Position numbers and translations under genes: made by a program. The notes beneath the pieces were generated by a model. That model was not told the DNA's origin and ran no database searches. It saw only the letters and a list, made by a program, of their open reading frames with translations. A DNA stretch of 64,000 bases from Erythrobacter sp. SCSIO 43205. GTDB taxonomy: Bacteria > Pseudomonadota > Alphaproteobacteria > Sphingomonadales > Sphingomonadaceae. How positions within the stretch are numbered: the first letter of the stretch is position 1; every line of letters starts with the position of its first letter. Below, piece by piece: positions 1 to 9,235 of this stretch. Location of the stretch: NCBI RefSeq assembly GCF_019904235.1, contig NZ_CP063202.1:2666001-2730000 (forward strand), given 5' to 3'.

Positions 1-1964
1 AAGCCGATGGGCGAACCGTCCAGCACTTTCAACGTTAGCCGCGTTTCTTCTCCTGCCGTGACCGGTGCAGGCACCTCGACGACTTGGGTGTTGGCAATAC
101 CGTAGCGTGGGAAATCTGTCCACGGGGCCCCGCGCGCAGATCGCGTGAAAGGCGAATCTTCTGTAACCGTCAAAAGCGCGGTGCGCGGCTCGCTATCGAA
201 GGCTTCGCGCTCGATATAAAGCGATGCAAGCCCGCCGACATCGCTTCGTACCACCACGTCAAAGCGGTCGAGCGTCTTGTGGATGACTTCGCAGGTCGCG
301 CTGTGTTTGGGCGTAACACCGCCGCGCCGGACCCACACGATGTTCTGATCGCTTTTCGCAATCGGATCGTAGAGGTCGCGCAAGGTCTTGAAAAAAGTCC
401 AATTGGCTCGCGTGTTCCATCCTTCCCAACCGGTGTAGTCAGGCGCAATCGTACTCACCGCAATGACCTTGCCGAACAAGAGCTTGTTGAAATCGGCGCG
501 GGTTTCCGGCCCCAAAGCATGGATCAGCGAGCCGACTGGCGCAGGGCTCTTGGTGCCAGCCGCAATATCGAGCGTGGACGTATAGACAGAGAGCAATCGT
601 TCATCATTTGGGACGCCGCGCGCCTCTAAAAAGGCGGAGAAGCGCTTTATTGCAGCAAGGTCTTCGGCAGTCTGGGGCGTCACATAGAAACCGAGAGGTT
701 CAGCATACACGGTGCGCTCGGTTTGGCCGGCGACACTAGCCAGCGCGCTTGCCTCTATCGCGACCATCGCCAGCGAAGCCAGACCAGCCACGGCAGGGAC
801 GCTTTTCGATGAGGCGGCGCGCAAGAACGGTTTGAAAAGCCGCAAAAGCGATCTCTGAAACAGGATAACAGGCGCGCTTAGTCCAAAGACGAAAGTGATC
901 GCCTTATATTCTGAACCGATATGGCCGCCTATTTGCGGCAGGGTAGCTGTGCCGATCAGCGCTGCACCTACGAAGACAAAGGCGCTTAATCGAACAGGCG
1001 AGCCGCGTCCTCTCAATCGCTGCCAAATCGCGAAGCAAACCGACGCGGTGAGAGCGATCAGGCTCATCGCTGTCAGCGGTTCACCTGCATAAAAGACGCG
1101 CGGCAAATCAAGGATCGAGAGAACGCGCGCCTCTGCTCCCCAAGGCCCAAAGTACCAGAATTGGTCGCTGGCTACCTCGACAAAATTGTACTGGAGCCAG
1201 CCTGAAGGGTCGCCGTGGGTGACGAGCATGAGCATCGCAAAGGCTGAGGCGGCAACTCCAACCGCAAAAGCGGCAAAAGCCTTTGCAAGCAGTGCCATCT
1301 GCTGATGCAAAGCGCAGATAAGCGCCATCACAGCGGCAATTACCAGCGGAATGCCAGCATCGTTTGACCATAGAAGCGCAAGCCCGGTTGCAAGTCCAAA
1401 CCAAAGGGTCGGCACCCAGTTGGTGTCGCGCATGATGGCTCTTAGCGCGAATAGGAAAACCGGCAGAACAAAGGACGGCAATGCGCCGCGAAGGGGGCGC
1501 AATGATACGCCCGGATCAAAGGTCGCAGGATAAGGAAAGTGGCTGAACCCCGCAGCCGCGTTGCCAACGTAGTAGAACGCGAAGACAAGCAGGATCGTGA
1601 ACGCCCACCTCATAGTGCCTGGCACCGCACGCAGCATCCAGACAACACTGTAAGCGCCGGCAAAACTGCCGACGGTCACCATGGCAAAGGCCGCAAAAGT
1701 CGATGCCCACAGCGTCTCACCAAACGCCATGAAGATCGGCAAAAGCGAGAGGATCATGGTGATCCCCAGGTAGGATTGAAAGCCTTCGCCCAGCTTTGCT
1801 CCATCAGCGAAATTATCAAGCGCGAACCACGTCTGCATCGCCCCGTCGATCGAGTTGAGACTGTGATCGTAAAGCAAAGTCCAACCACGCAGCGCAATGA
1901 TCGCCGCCATAAGCGCAGCGATCAGCAGCCAGCCGCGCTGCTTTGCACCCGCATTCTCAGGCAT
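1..1964 (-). CDS. Polytopic membrane protein, 3' end outside window
   Basis: The frame is open from an ATG at 1964 to the window edge (654 codons, no stop), so the C-terminus is missing. The N-terminal two thirds form about ten hydrophobic segments, beginning at residues 12-32, and are followed by a soluble domain of 200 or more residues. The first extra-membrane loop contains a DHSLNSIDGAMQTWF stretch. This layout resembles GT-C type glycosyltransferases (ArnT/PMT-like), but I do not recognise a diagnostic motif and the family is not certain. The start overlaps the stop of the upstream FAD oxidoreductase by 8 bases (ATGCCTGA), so translation is probably coupled. As last gene of a five-gene glycan-type operon it could transfer or flip a lipid-linked sugar; that role is inference. 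Confidence 0.75.
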   Translation of the reverse strand, partial: MPENAGAKQRGWLLIAALMAAIIALRGWTLLYDHSLNSIDGAMQTWFALDNFADGAKLGEGFQSYLGITMILSLLPIFMAFGETLWASTFAAFAMVTVGSFAGAYSVVWMLRAVPGTMRWAFTILLVFAFYYVGNAAAGFSHFPYPATFDPGVSLRPLRGALPSFVLPVFLFALRAIMRDTNWVPTLWFGLATGLALLWSNDAGIPLVIAAVMALICALHQQMALLAKAFAAFAVGVAASAFAMLMLVTHGDPSGWLQYNFVEVASDQFWYFGPWGAEARVLSILDLPRVFYAGEPLTAMSLIALTASVCFAIWQRLRGRGSPVRLSAFVFVGAALIGTATLPQIGGHIGSEYKAITFVFGLSAPVILFQRSLLRLFKPFLRAASSKSVPAVAGLASLAMVAIEASALASVAGQTERTVYAEPLGFYVTPQTAEDLAAIKRFSAFLEARGVPNDERLLSVYTSTLDIAAGTKSPAPVGSLIHALGPETRADFNKLLFGKVIAVSTIAPDYTGWEGWNTRANWTFFKTLRDLYDPIAKSDQNIVWVRRGGVTPKHSATCEVIHKTLDRFDVVVRSDVGGLASLYIEREAFDSEPRTALLTVTEDSPFTRSARGAPWTDFPRYGIANTQVVEVPAPVTAGEETRLTLKVLDGSPIG

Positions 1965-3114
1965 ATTGCGCCCCCAGCACAAAGCCCGAATGCGCAGCGC
2001 CAAATTCGGGCGCGGTGCTCTTCACCGCCTCGAACAGGTCGTAAATATTGTCGATCTTGCCGCCTAGAACCGAGATCACACGGCTACCCTCGGGCTTCTG
2101 GTGATAGAGGATCGGACGGCCATCGTCGGCCTCGTTCTTCACCAGAACCGTCTTCACATCATAGATCGAGCGGCGATAGGTCGCAGCGCCAAGGCAGGGC
2201 AAATACCGCTGAGCATCGCGCAGCATGAAGGCGTAGCGGGTGTCAAATGCACGCGCGGCGAAATGGGCGTAGGGGGCGCTGATGGGTCCACCGTCGCTCC
2301 AGCTTTCATGCGGGGTGTAGCGCACATGGGTGAGCGAATAGAGCCCAGCCGAGGGGTATGGCATGGCCGAGAAGAACGGCCCGTCCATCACCGTCACGCC
2401 GCGCGTGGAAAGCTCTTGCGGCGGCTCGATCAAGGCAATTTCAGCGACCTCATATTTGAGCGCGGCCTTGGGCAAATCCGCCATCTCGAGCACGGAATTG
2501 ACCTGCGCATAGGTGATGTTGAAGGCGTATCTTGCCGTGACTTCCTGTCCATCTGACAGGCCCGCCACCACGAGCCCGCTCGCATCCTTGAGCGCCTCGA
2601 GCCTGGTGTTCAACCGCAGTTCGACGCCCGCTTCATTGAGGCGCTCGGCCATTTGTCTGGCGAGCACCGAGTAGTCGAAAGCGGTCTCGTAACAGGCGAA
2701 GACTTCCTCCACCATATCGCTGTCAAACAGCGCGCGGTCATTGGGAGAAGCAACCTCAATAGGCGCGCCCATCTCGCTGAACATTCGATGAAATTTCTTC
2801 GCTGTGACCTTCGAGCGCCGCTTTGCAATCGCATAAAGCATCTGAAACTCATCGACGACGGCTTCAGGGAAATCTTCGAGAAATTTTCGGTGCAGCAGCA
2901 TGGATTTGACTGCTGTCACAGCTGATCGTGGATAGTGGAAACCGGTGTGCACTCGCGCTTGGTTCACCCGGCTTGCGCGGGTCATAAGCGCATCGGACGC
3001 CTCAACCAATAAGACCTTGTCCGAAATCGAACGCAGATACAGCGCCAGGCAGCAACCGTAAAAACCGCCGCCAATCACGACATAGTCAAATTGAGTGGAA
3101 AGGGGCGCCCTCAT
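1957..3114 (-). CDS. FAD-dependent oxidoreductase (DAO family)
   Basis: A 385-residue protein with an N-terminal Rossmann FAD-binding motif (VVIGGGFYG near residues 12-20) and an Asn/Arg/His-rich stretch (NQARVHTGFHYPRS). That stretch resembles the flavin-contacting segment of D-amino-acid oxidase and L-2-hydroxyglutarate oxidase-type enzymes. The DAO fold oxidises C-N or C-OH bonds of small acids or amines; the substrate here is unknown. The position between a GT2 glycosyltransferase and a polytopic membrane protein suggests it modifies a sugar or glycan precursor. The ATG at 3114 shares one base with the upstream stop (TGATG); a GTG lies one codon earlier. No signal peptide is seen, so it is probably cytosolic. 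Confidence 0.85.
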   Translation of the reverse strand: MRAPLSTQFDYVVIGGGFYGCCLALYLRSISDKVLLVEASDALMTRASRVNQARVHTGFHYPRSAVTAVKSMLLHRKFLEDFPEAVVDEFQMLYAIAKRRSKVTAKKFHRMFSEMGAPIEVASPNDRALFDSDMVEEVFACYETAFDYSVLARQMAERLNEAGVELRLNTRLEALKDASGLVVAGLSDGQEVTARYAFNITYAQVNSVLEMADLPKAALKYEVAEIALIEPPQELSTRGVTVMDGPFFSAMPYPSAGLYSLTHVRYTPHESWSDGGPISAPYAHFAARAFDTRYAFMLRDAQRYLPCLGAATYRRSIYDVKTVLVKNEADDGRPILYHQKPEGSRVISVLGGKIDNIYDLFEAVKSTAPEFGAAHSGFVLGAQYA

Positions 3115-4145
3115 CACTCACCATCGCGCTCGGTCGCGTTCTTTGCCCAAGCCTCGCTTTCAAGCTCGACGTTGAGGTCAGCTGAAACTTTGCCGAACAG
3201 GTCGATCCGGTTCACCTCTTCGGACACTTTTTCACCCTTGTCGCGCGCATTTTGGCGCATCAGGTGCTGTAAACCAAGGCTCAGCCCAAGGGTCGATATG
3301 CCCATGAACACCGCACTCACCGCAAGCATCGTGTTAGTGGTGAGCCATCCGGGCGCAAGATTATCAACCACGATCAGCGCGCCGATAATCCATGCCGCAT
3401 AGGCGAGCCCCACAAGCATGAGGAACGTCGAGGAAATCGCCACTACCCCAAGGATTGTTGGCGTCAAAAACACAAGCAGCGTTTGTAATAGCTGCATCCG
3501 GCGGCCCAAGTCTTTGAACGCGCTGCGCGATGTGACATTCGTATCGGCCCTGAACCCGGCCAGCGGCACGCGCGGATCGCGCGGCGGATAGCGCAGCGCC
3601 AAGCGTGGTTCATCATGCGCAAGAATGTGATTAAGCAGCGTTCGCGGCATGGCAATGGACTGCCAATCGCTGGGGTAAACCGCAAAGCCTGCAAGCCTTC
3701 CCAAGGCCACAAATGGCCAGCTCAAAAACGCCTTCATCGGATGCTTTTTGTCCTGACTGGCGATGGCAATTGCATTGGCGCTTTCCGCGCGCTCGAGAAA
3801 TGCAAGCACATCCAATGCAGCCGCTTCATCCTCATTGGCGATCAACACCAGATCACCAATGGCCTCTTCAGCGGCAATAACGCGGCGCTCGTAATATTCG
3901 GTGCCCTTGCGCACGAGGAACAGCCGCACATCGCTAACCTCATCAACCAGTGGCAGGAATACCTCGCGCTCATGGGTTTCGACGACGAGGATAATCTCGC
4001 GAAAGCGGAAAGTCGTATCGAGGGTTGCGGCGACTTTGCGGATCGTCTCGAATGTCTTCTTGCTTGGCCGGGGCGTTGCAAAACAAACAGATACGACCGT
4101 GTCTTCGCGCTGTTTGACAAAGCTTTCTGGCGCGGGTTCATGCAT
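3114..4145 (-). CDS. Membrane-anchored GT2-like glycosyltransferase
   Basis: A 343-residue protein with an N-terminal GT-A-like domain (about residues 15-190), two long hydrophobic segments (about 215-240 and 255-285) and a hydrophilic C-terminal tail. This is the topology of DPMS/GtrB polyprenyl-phosphate glycosyltransferases. The usual DxD metal motif appears as an acidic NEDEA stretch near residue 100, so the assignment rests on overall architecture. The ATG at 4145 is preferred because it makes an 8-base overlap (ATGCATGA) with the upstream gene, matching the spacing of the next gene pair; a reading 17 codons longer is possible. The probable role is sugar transfer to an undecaprenyl-type carrier at the inner membrane, by inference. 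Confidence 0.7.
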   Translation of the reverse strand: MHEPAPESFVKQREDTVVSVCFATPRPSKKTFETIRKVAATLDTTFRFREIILVVETHEREVFLPLVDEVSDVRLFLVRKGTEYYERRVIAAEEAIGDLVLIANEDEAAALDVLAFLERAESANAIAIASQDKKHPMKAFLSWPFVALGRLAGFAVYPSDWQSIAMPRTLLNHILAHDEPRLALRYPPRDPRVPLAGFRADTNVTSRSAFKDLGRRMQLLQTLLVFLTPTILGVVAISSTFLMLVGLAYAAWIIGALIVVDNLAPGWLTTNTMLAVSAVFMGISTLGLSLGLQHLMRQNARDKGEKVSEEVNRIDLFGKVSADLNVELESEAWAKNATERDGE

Positions 4146-4983
4146 AAGTGCACTCCCCCATTCTGGCCGCCTCAGCGAGTGCCGCGATAGAGGCACGCAC
4201 GCCTTGCACTCCGTTATCGGGCCGGCGCATCTCGATGGACACCGCCTTTGTGTAACCGTGCTGTGTAAGCCCTTTAAGAACGGGGGCGAGACGCTCTGGA
4301 TCAGCGGGCGCTGGTGCCAGTTCCGGCTCGCTCACATGAACATGATTGAGGCTAGAGGAAAGATCGGGCAGCGCTTCAGCAACCGCGTTAAACTCGCCAT
4401 TCATATGCATCGCGCCAAGATCAAGGATCGCTGCGATAGCGGGGTGGTCGACCATCTCAATAAAGCGCCGCGCGTCGCTGAAGGTGTTGAGGAAATTGGT
4501 GCCATAAGCCGCCGGATTGGCCTCAACAGTGATGGTCGTACCAGCACTTGCCGCAGTGTCGCCAAGTGCGCGAAAGACCTGCGCCGCCTCATCCCAAGCC
4601 TGCTCCATCGCCATGCCATCAGGCACACGGCGCTGTGCGGGGGAGCCGAAAACGAGGTTCGCAATGCCAAAACGTCCCGCCAGATTAATCGCTCGCGTTA
4701 CACCGTTGACGAGAGCTTTGCGCGCGCCCTCTCCATCGAAAAGCCCAGCGCCATCGACACCGAACAAAAGCGACTGCATCGACACAAGGTGGAGCCCCTG
4801 ATCGGCAATTTCAGCGAGCGCCTCGCGCGCTTGGGTTTCGCTTGGCACGAAAGGATCATCGCTCGCATGGAAGAACAATCCCGGCGCGATTTCGAGCCCG
4901 CGAAAGCCCGCTTGTGCCATTGCCGAATAGGCATCAAGCCGCTCCTGCGGAGCCCAGGCGATATTGGACATGGACAAGATCAT
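4138..4983 (-). CDS. Sugar phosphate isomerase/epimerase (TIM barrel)
   Basis: A 281-residue protein of the AP-endonuclease-2/xylose-isomerase-like TIM-barrel family. Expected metal-ligand segments appear in order: TITVEANP (Glu), ILDLGAMHMNGE (Asp, His), NHVHVSEPE (His, Glu) and SIEMRRPD (Glu) near the C-terminus. Family members interconvert aldoses and ketoses or epimerise sugars with a divalent metal. The ATG at 4983 overlaps the upstream stop by four bases (ATGA); an in-frame extension to 5235 overlaps the epimerase gene and its residues look like noise. It sits between a nucleotide-sugar epimerase and a GT2 enzyme, which points to synthesis of an unusual sugar donor. The substrate is not predictable. 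Confidence 0.8.
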   Translation of the reverse strand: MILSMSNIAWAPQERLDAYSAMAQAGFRGLEIAPGLFFHASDDPFVPSETQAREALAEIADQGLHLVSMQSLLFGVDGAGLFDGEGARKALVNGVTRAINLAGRFGIANLVFGSPAQRRVPDGMAMEQAWDEAAQVFRALGDTAASAGTTITVEANPAAYGTNFLNTFSDARRFIEMVDHPAIAAILDLGAMHMNGEFNAVAEALPDLSSSLNHVHVSEPELAPAPADPERLAPVLKGLTQHGYTKAVSIEMRRPDNGVQGVRASIAALAEAARMGECTYA

Positions 4984-5960
4984 ACGCCCGCCCTTTCGCT
5001 GATGTAGAATTGTTCCAGCCGATCCAAAGTCGCCTCGCCGCTGAAGAGGTAAGGCCCGCTCGCACCCCACAGGTTTCCATGGGCTGAGTGCATATCCTCG
5101 CAGTGCAGGCGCGCGGATGTTTCCGGCATCGCCATGTTCGTCAGGCGTTGGTGAATGACAGCGGCCTGCAATGGCTCGCTGGTCAGGTGCAGATGGGTGA
5201 GCCCTGCCTCCAAAGCCATTCCGATATCGCGCCAAAGGCGGTCAATTTCGTAGTATTGATACGTCGTTTCACGGTTGTGAAACTGGGTCGCCGACAGCCC
5301 CAAATCGCTTACCGCCTGATCGAGCGCCATCCGACGCTCATCGCGATTGAGCGCCTCGCGATCGAGCTTGAACAGCCCCGTCGCTGCGTCCTTAGTGTAA
5401 AGTTCGCTCGTCCACTGGGAAAGCGCGTCTCTCAATCCGTCACGCAAGATGGCAAGCTTTTCAGCCGCCAGCATAGACGGCACAGGGTTCATCAGATCGA
5501 AGATAAAATTCTTGCGCAGACCTTTTCCGAACAATGCGGGCAAGCGCACGATCAGATAGTTTTCAAAATGCTCCTCAATGAAGGCTTCAAGCTCGCGGCG
5601 GTGGTGGCCATAGGCGAGGCTTTCCTGAAATTTGTTTGTCGTCTCATCGTCTCCGCCAGCAAAGTCTGCGAGCACGGCAATAGAGGAAATCAGAACAAAC
5701 CGCTTCGCATCAACCTTCGACAAGTGATTGATAAGCGATTGAATTTGCGCACGGTCGCGCTCTGGTGCGGTGTTCGCCTCGATCATCGAACCGGGGGCAG
5801 CCGCGCACACCAAAGTGTCAAAACTCTGCCCTTCGATCTCATTTATTGTGCGGCTGTTGAACTGGGCGTCGAAATCCGTCTGGCGCAGCAAAGCGCCGCC
5901 GACAAAGCCGGTCGCCCCGATGAGGCCTGATTGCCCCTCGCAAGAGTTCGTCACAGCCAT
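4980..5960 (-). CDS. NAD-dependent epimerase/dehydratase family protein
   Basis: A 326-residue extended-SDR protein. The dinucleotide motif GATGFVG is at residues 15-21, a Ser pair near 92-93 (LISSIAVL) sits at the usual catalytic Ser position, and the Tyr motif reads Y117-GHH-R121. The canonical YxxxK Lys is therefore Arg, which could alter or weaken classical oxidoreductase chemistry. Family members epimerise or dehydrate nucleotide sugars in the cytosol. It is the first gene of a five-gene minus-strand operon, and the 220-base gap to the divergent eda gene should hold the promoter. An 11-base palindrome ATGCTAAGCAT lies at 6027-6037 in that gap, which may be an operator or chance. Confidence 0.8.
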   Translation of the reverse strand: MAVTNSCEGQSGLIGATGFVGGALLRQTDFDAQFNSRTINEIEGQSFDTLVCAAAPGSMIEANTAPERDRAQIQSLINHLSKVDAKRFVLISSIAVLADFAGGDDETTNKFQESLAYGHHRRELEAFIEEHFENYLIVRLPALFGKGLRKNFIFDLMNPVPSMLAAEKLAILRDGLRDALSQWTSELYTKDAATGLFKLDREALNRDERRMALDQAVSDLGLSATQFHNRETTYQYYEIDRLWRDIGMALEAGLTHLHLTSEPLQAAVIHQRLTNMAMPETSARLHCEDMHSAHGNLWGASGPYLFSGEATLDRLEQFYISERAGV

Positions 5961-6180
5961 CTAAAAAGCGTCGCTTTTCCTATCCATCAAAGTGAAAGAT
6001 TTGCTCGCGGGAAGCCTTAGAAAAAAATGCTAAGCATAGCGTTAATCATAGCCCGAAGATCGAACCGGCCATCGCCGTGGTATATGCGAGCGTGAATACG
6101 ATTTCGGCTCCCCATTTTGCGCTCGCCCCGCTTCGCGCATCGCCCTATAGTTTGCGCAAAGGCCAGATGGAGATGGACCG

Positions 6181-6816
6181 ATGAACGACACGAGAAGCTT
6201 TGACCCCAACGAGATTGAGCGGGTGATGAAGACAGCGCCGGTCATCCCGGTCCTCGTGGTGAAGGACGCTGGCAAAGCGCGTGAACAGGCGGAGGCTCTG
6301 GTCGATGGGGGTCTCAAAGTGCTCGAAGTGACATTGCGCACGCCGGATGCTTTGGAAGCGATCAAGCGGATGAACCTCGTGCCCGGCGCGATTGTTGGCG
6401 CTGGTACGGTAATCAACCCGCGCCAACTGGAAGAGGCGCAAGCCGCTGGCTCTGAATTCATCGTCTCCCCTGGCCTCACGCCGGCATTGGGTAGCGCAGC
6501 GCTTTCAAGCGGGCTGCCGTTCTTGCCCGGTATCGCCAATGCAGGTGACATCATGCTTGGGCTCGACATGGGTTTATCACACTTCAAATTCTTCCCTGCC
6601 ATGGCATCGGGCGGCATCCCTGCGTTGAAAGCTTTGTCGGGGCCCTTTGGTCAGGCAAAGTTCTGCCCCACTGGCGGGATCACTCTGGAAACGGCACCCG
6701 ACTGGCTCGCCCTTCCACAAGTGCTGTGCGTTGGCGGCAGCTGGATTGTGCCGGAAGGAGCAAGTCTTGCACAGATCAATGCAAACGCAAAACAAGCCGC
6801 CAGCCTCGCCCCTTAA
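6181..6816 (+). CDS. eda: KDPG/KHG aldolase
   Basis: A 211-residue class I aldolase that cleaves 2-keto-3-deoxy-6-phosphogluconate to pyruvate and glyceraldehyde 3-phosphate (Entner-Doudoroff), often also 4-hydroxy-2-oxoglutarate. The catalytic Glu is E49 in KVLEVTLRT and the Schiff-base Lys is K136 in SHFKFFPA; the GAGT, SPG and GGI phosphate/substrate loops are present. The length is normal for the family. A GGAGATGG ribosome-binding site precedes the ATG. Its TAA lies inside a TTAA that is also the stop of the convergent receiver gene, so the two coding regions overlap by four bases. It stands alone, without edd or other Entner-Doudoroff genes nearby. Confidence 0.95.
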   Translation: MNDTRSFDPNEIERVMKTAPVIPVLVVKDAGKAREQAEALVDGGLKVLEVTLRTPDALEAIKRMNLVPGAIVGAGTVINPRQLEEAQAAGSEFIVSPGLTPALGSAALSSGLPFLPGIANAGDIMLGLDMGLSHFKFFPAMASGGIPALKALSGPFGQAKFCPTGGITLETAPDWLALPQVLCVGGSWIVPEGASLAQINANAKQAASLAP

Positions 6817-7283
6817 GCCGGGTTTGCACTGGGCGCACCAGCGAGGCTCGCTGCGCGAAGCCGTTCATACAAAAGTCGCGTTTCCAGCAGGTTGGAAATT
6901 CTAAGGCCCACTTCGATCACATCGAAGGGTTTGGCTACGAAATCCTTCGCGCCCAAAGCAAGCGCCTTACGCCGCGCCTGAATGGTTGTGTCTGCCGTCA
7001 GCACAAGAACGGGTCGAAACTCATCGGCAGCATCATGGCGCGAAAAGGCTTCCAGCAGTTGAAACCCGTCCACTTCAGGCATCATCAAATCGAGCAGCAC
7101 AAGGTCAGGCTGCAGATCCATATAGGTGACAAGCGCCTCTTTTGACTGGGTCAGGCAATGCACATCGCTGTAGCCTTCACGCTGCAAAATACTGCGCAAA
7201 AGCATGACGTTGGCTTCCTCATCGTCGATCACCAAAATCCGGCGGGCGAGGATTTCTTCAGGATCGATTAGCTGTGGTGGCAT
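6813..7283 (-). CDS. Single-domain response regulator
   Basis: A 156-residue receiver with no output domain. The acidic pair D20-D21, phospho-acceptor D65 (LLDLMMP), T96 and K118 (FVAKPF) are all present. Short N- and C-terminal extensions carry no recognisable domain. The gene starts 8 bases after the stop of the CHASE3-PAS kinase, so the two are probably co-transcribed, and the kinase is the obvious phosphodonor. Lone receivers of this kind act as phospho-relay intermediates or bind target proteins; the output is unknown. The gene converges on eda and shares the TTAA stop with it. Confidence 0.92.
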   Translation of the reverse strand: MPPQLIDPEEILARRILVIDDEEANVMLLRSILQREGYSDVHCLTQSKEALVTYMDLQPDLVLLDLMMPEVDGFQLLEAFSRHDAADEFRPVLVLTADTTIQARRKALALGAKDFVAKPFDVIEVGLRISNLLETRLLYERLRAASLAGAPSANPA

Positions 7284-7291
7284 GATGCGTC

Positions 7292-9235
7292 CTATTGCGC
7301 GCTTTGCTTGGCGGTGGCTGATGCGGGTTTGGCGGCGAGGGTGAAGGAGAAGCGGGCCCCGCTTTCATGGCCGTCTGGATCGCGGGGGCTGTAATCAAGC
7401 GTGCCACCCATCGATTCAACAAGACTTTTTGAAAGCGCAAGCCCAAGGCCGGTCCCCTCGCTGCGCGAAAGCTTTTGCTGGCCAAGGCGATCAAAGGCCG
7501 TGAACAGCCGCGAGCGGTCAGCAGGGGCAACACCGGGACCATCGTCTTCGACAAAAACGGTCACAGTATCGCTGTGGACTTCAGCCCCAAGCCGCACAAA
7601 GTCGCCTTCAACATTGTATTTCGCTGCGTTGCTGATGAGGTTCAAGATGACCTGAGTGGTGCGACGCCGATCAGCCTGAACCGTTGTATCCTCGCTCGGC
7701 AGATCAATTTCAAATCGTAAGGCTGCTGCGCGCACAATGGGGTCGGCCAGACGGCGCGTTTCTTCGATTAACTGCGCGATGTTCACCGCCTCTATCTCGA
7801 CCTCTTGCGCGCCGGATTCGATACTGGAGATGTCGAGCAAATCATTGATCAAAGAGAGCAGATGCCGCCCCGCCCTGGTGATCTGTCGCACCGCATCGCG
7901 ATGAGGGTCGGCGAAATCCTCTTCGTCGATTTCAAGCAACTGGCCAAAGCCAAGTATGGCATTGAGCGGCGTGCGCAGTTCGTGGCTCGTGCGGGAGAGA
8001 AATTCAGACTTTGCAAGGTTTGCCGCAACCGCCTCTTCGCGCGCCAGTCGAAGTTCCTCTTCGCTGCGGCGGCGCTCTGTCATATCGCGCGTGACCTTGG
8101 CAAAGCCTTGAAGCTCGCCCGCCTCATCGCGAAGCGCGGTAATGACCACGTTCGCCCAAAAGCGCGAACCGTCCTTGCGAATGCGCCAGCCTTCGTCTTC
8201 TGCCGCGCCTTCGACCCGCGCCCTTTCAAGCAATGTATCTGGCAAGGTATCGCGCGTGTCGGCGGGATAGAAGCGGCTAAAATGTTCACCCACAATTTCA
8301 TGAGTTCGCCAGCCCTTGATCCGTTCAGCGCCAAGGTTCCAACTGGTCACAATGCCGTGGTTGTCGAGCGTGAATATGCCGTAATCGCGCACCCGTTCGA
8401 TCACGAGGCGAAAACGCTCTTCGCTCGCTTTGAGATCATCTTCGCGTTTGCGCAAAAGAGCGCTTGCCCGCGCCATGCGCTGTGCCAACCGACCAAGCTC
8501 ATCGGCCTCTTCTGGAGGAGCGTCCAATCGCTCCCCTCGCGCAAGAAGCTCCGCATCGCCTTCAAGCTTGCTCACTCGGCGCACAATCCCGGTGGAGAAC
8601 AGATAAACGGCAGCAAAACTGCCCAACAGGCCAATGATCGCACTGACCGCCGTCAATGTCAGGAACCGTGTGCGCACATCCTCGACAAGCGCGCGCCTGC
8701 GATCAAGGACAATCCCCTCAAGCTCCTGAATATTTTCAATTTCCTGCCGAACTGCATCGAGCGCCAACTTGTTCGTGACAAGCAAGTCCTCAATCTCATC
8801 TGGCGTTGGCTCGTTTGAGCTTTGAGCAAGTGAAATGGTTGTGCGCAGCCCTTCGCGTTTGTCCTTGGTTATCTGCAGCAATTGGAGGAAACGCGGGCGC
8901 ACATCTTCGTCCTCAATCGCCACATCCAATCGTTCAAGCGTCGCCGGAAGGTCGCGTTCGGCGGTGTAATATGGTGCCAGAAAGCGCTCTTCGCGGGTCA
9001 AGGCATAACCGCGCACGCCCGCTGCCGCTTCTGCCAGAAGCGCGTGCACCTGATAAACGTCGCGCTGGATGGCAAAGGCGCGGCGCACATCGTCTTCAGC
9101 GCGCGTCTCAGCGCTCGCCGCAAGGTAGAGCGACACCAGGGAGCCCAGCAGCACCGCCAGCGGCAAGGCCACCACGACAAGCCCTTTGAAAGCGAGCGGA
9201 CGATCAGTCCAGAATAGGGTCGAACGCCTGCTCAC
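7292..9235 (-). CDS. CHASE3-PAS sensor histidine kinase
   Basis: A 647-residue inner-membrane kinase. TM1 is at about 17-39, a helical periplasmic CHASE3-type domain at 40-190, TM2 at 191-214 and a HAMP region at 215-265. A PAS domain follows at about 270-390, then HisKA with phospho-acceptor H418 in SHELRTPLN, then HATPase with N-box NLISNAAKYN, G1 DDGPG and G2 GTGLGL. The start is GTG at 9235 and forms a GTGA overlap with the stop of the upstream NarL-type regulator, so the genes are translationally coupled. PAS plus CHASE3 implies both a periplasmic and a cytoplasmic input; ligands are unknown. The following lone receiver is the likely partner. Confidence 0.93.
   Translation of the reverse strand: MSRRSTLFWTDRPLAFKGLVVVALPLAVLLGSLVSLYLAASAETRAEDDVRRAFAIQRDVYQVHALLAEAAAGVRGYALTREERFLAPYYTAERDLPATLERLDVAIEDEDVRPRFLQLLQITKDKREGLRTTISLAQSSNEPTPDEIEDLLVTNKLALDAVRQEIENIQELEGIVLDRRRALVEDVRTRFLTLTAVSAIIGLLGSFAAVYLFSTGIVRRVSKLEGDAELLARGERLDAPPEEADELGRLAQRMARASALLRKREDDLKASEERFRLVIERVRDYGIFTLDNHGIVTSWNLGAERIKGWRTHEIVGEHFSRFYPADTRDTLPDTLLERARVEGAAEDEGWRIRKDGSRFWANVVITALRDEAGELQGFAKVTRDMTERRRSEEELRLAREEAVAANLAKSEFLSRTSHELRTPLNAILGFGQLLEIDEEDFADPHRDAVRQITRAGRHLLSLINDLLDISSIESGAQEVEIEAVNIAQLIEETRRLADPIVRAAALRFEIDLPSEDTTVQADRRRTTQVILNLISNAAKYNVEGDFVRLGAEVHSDTVTVFVEDDGPGVAPADRSRLFTAFDRLGQQKLSRSEGTGLGLALSKSLVESMGGTLDYSPRDPDGHESGARFSFTLAAKPASATAKQSAQ

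Noticed and set aside
1..1964. Possible frameshift, since no complete gene was apparent at the left edge
   Set aside because: One minus-strand frame reads without a stop from 1964 to base 1; the gene is simply cut by the window.
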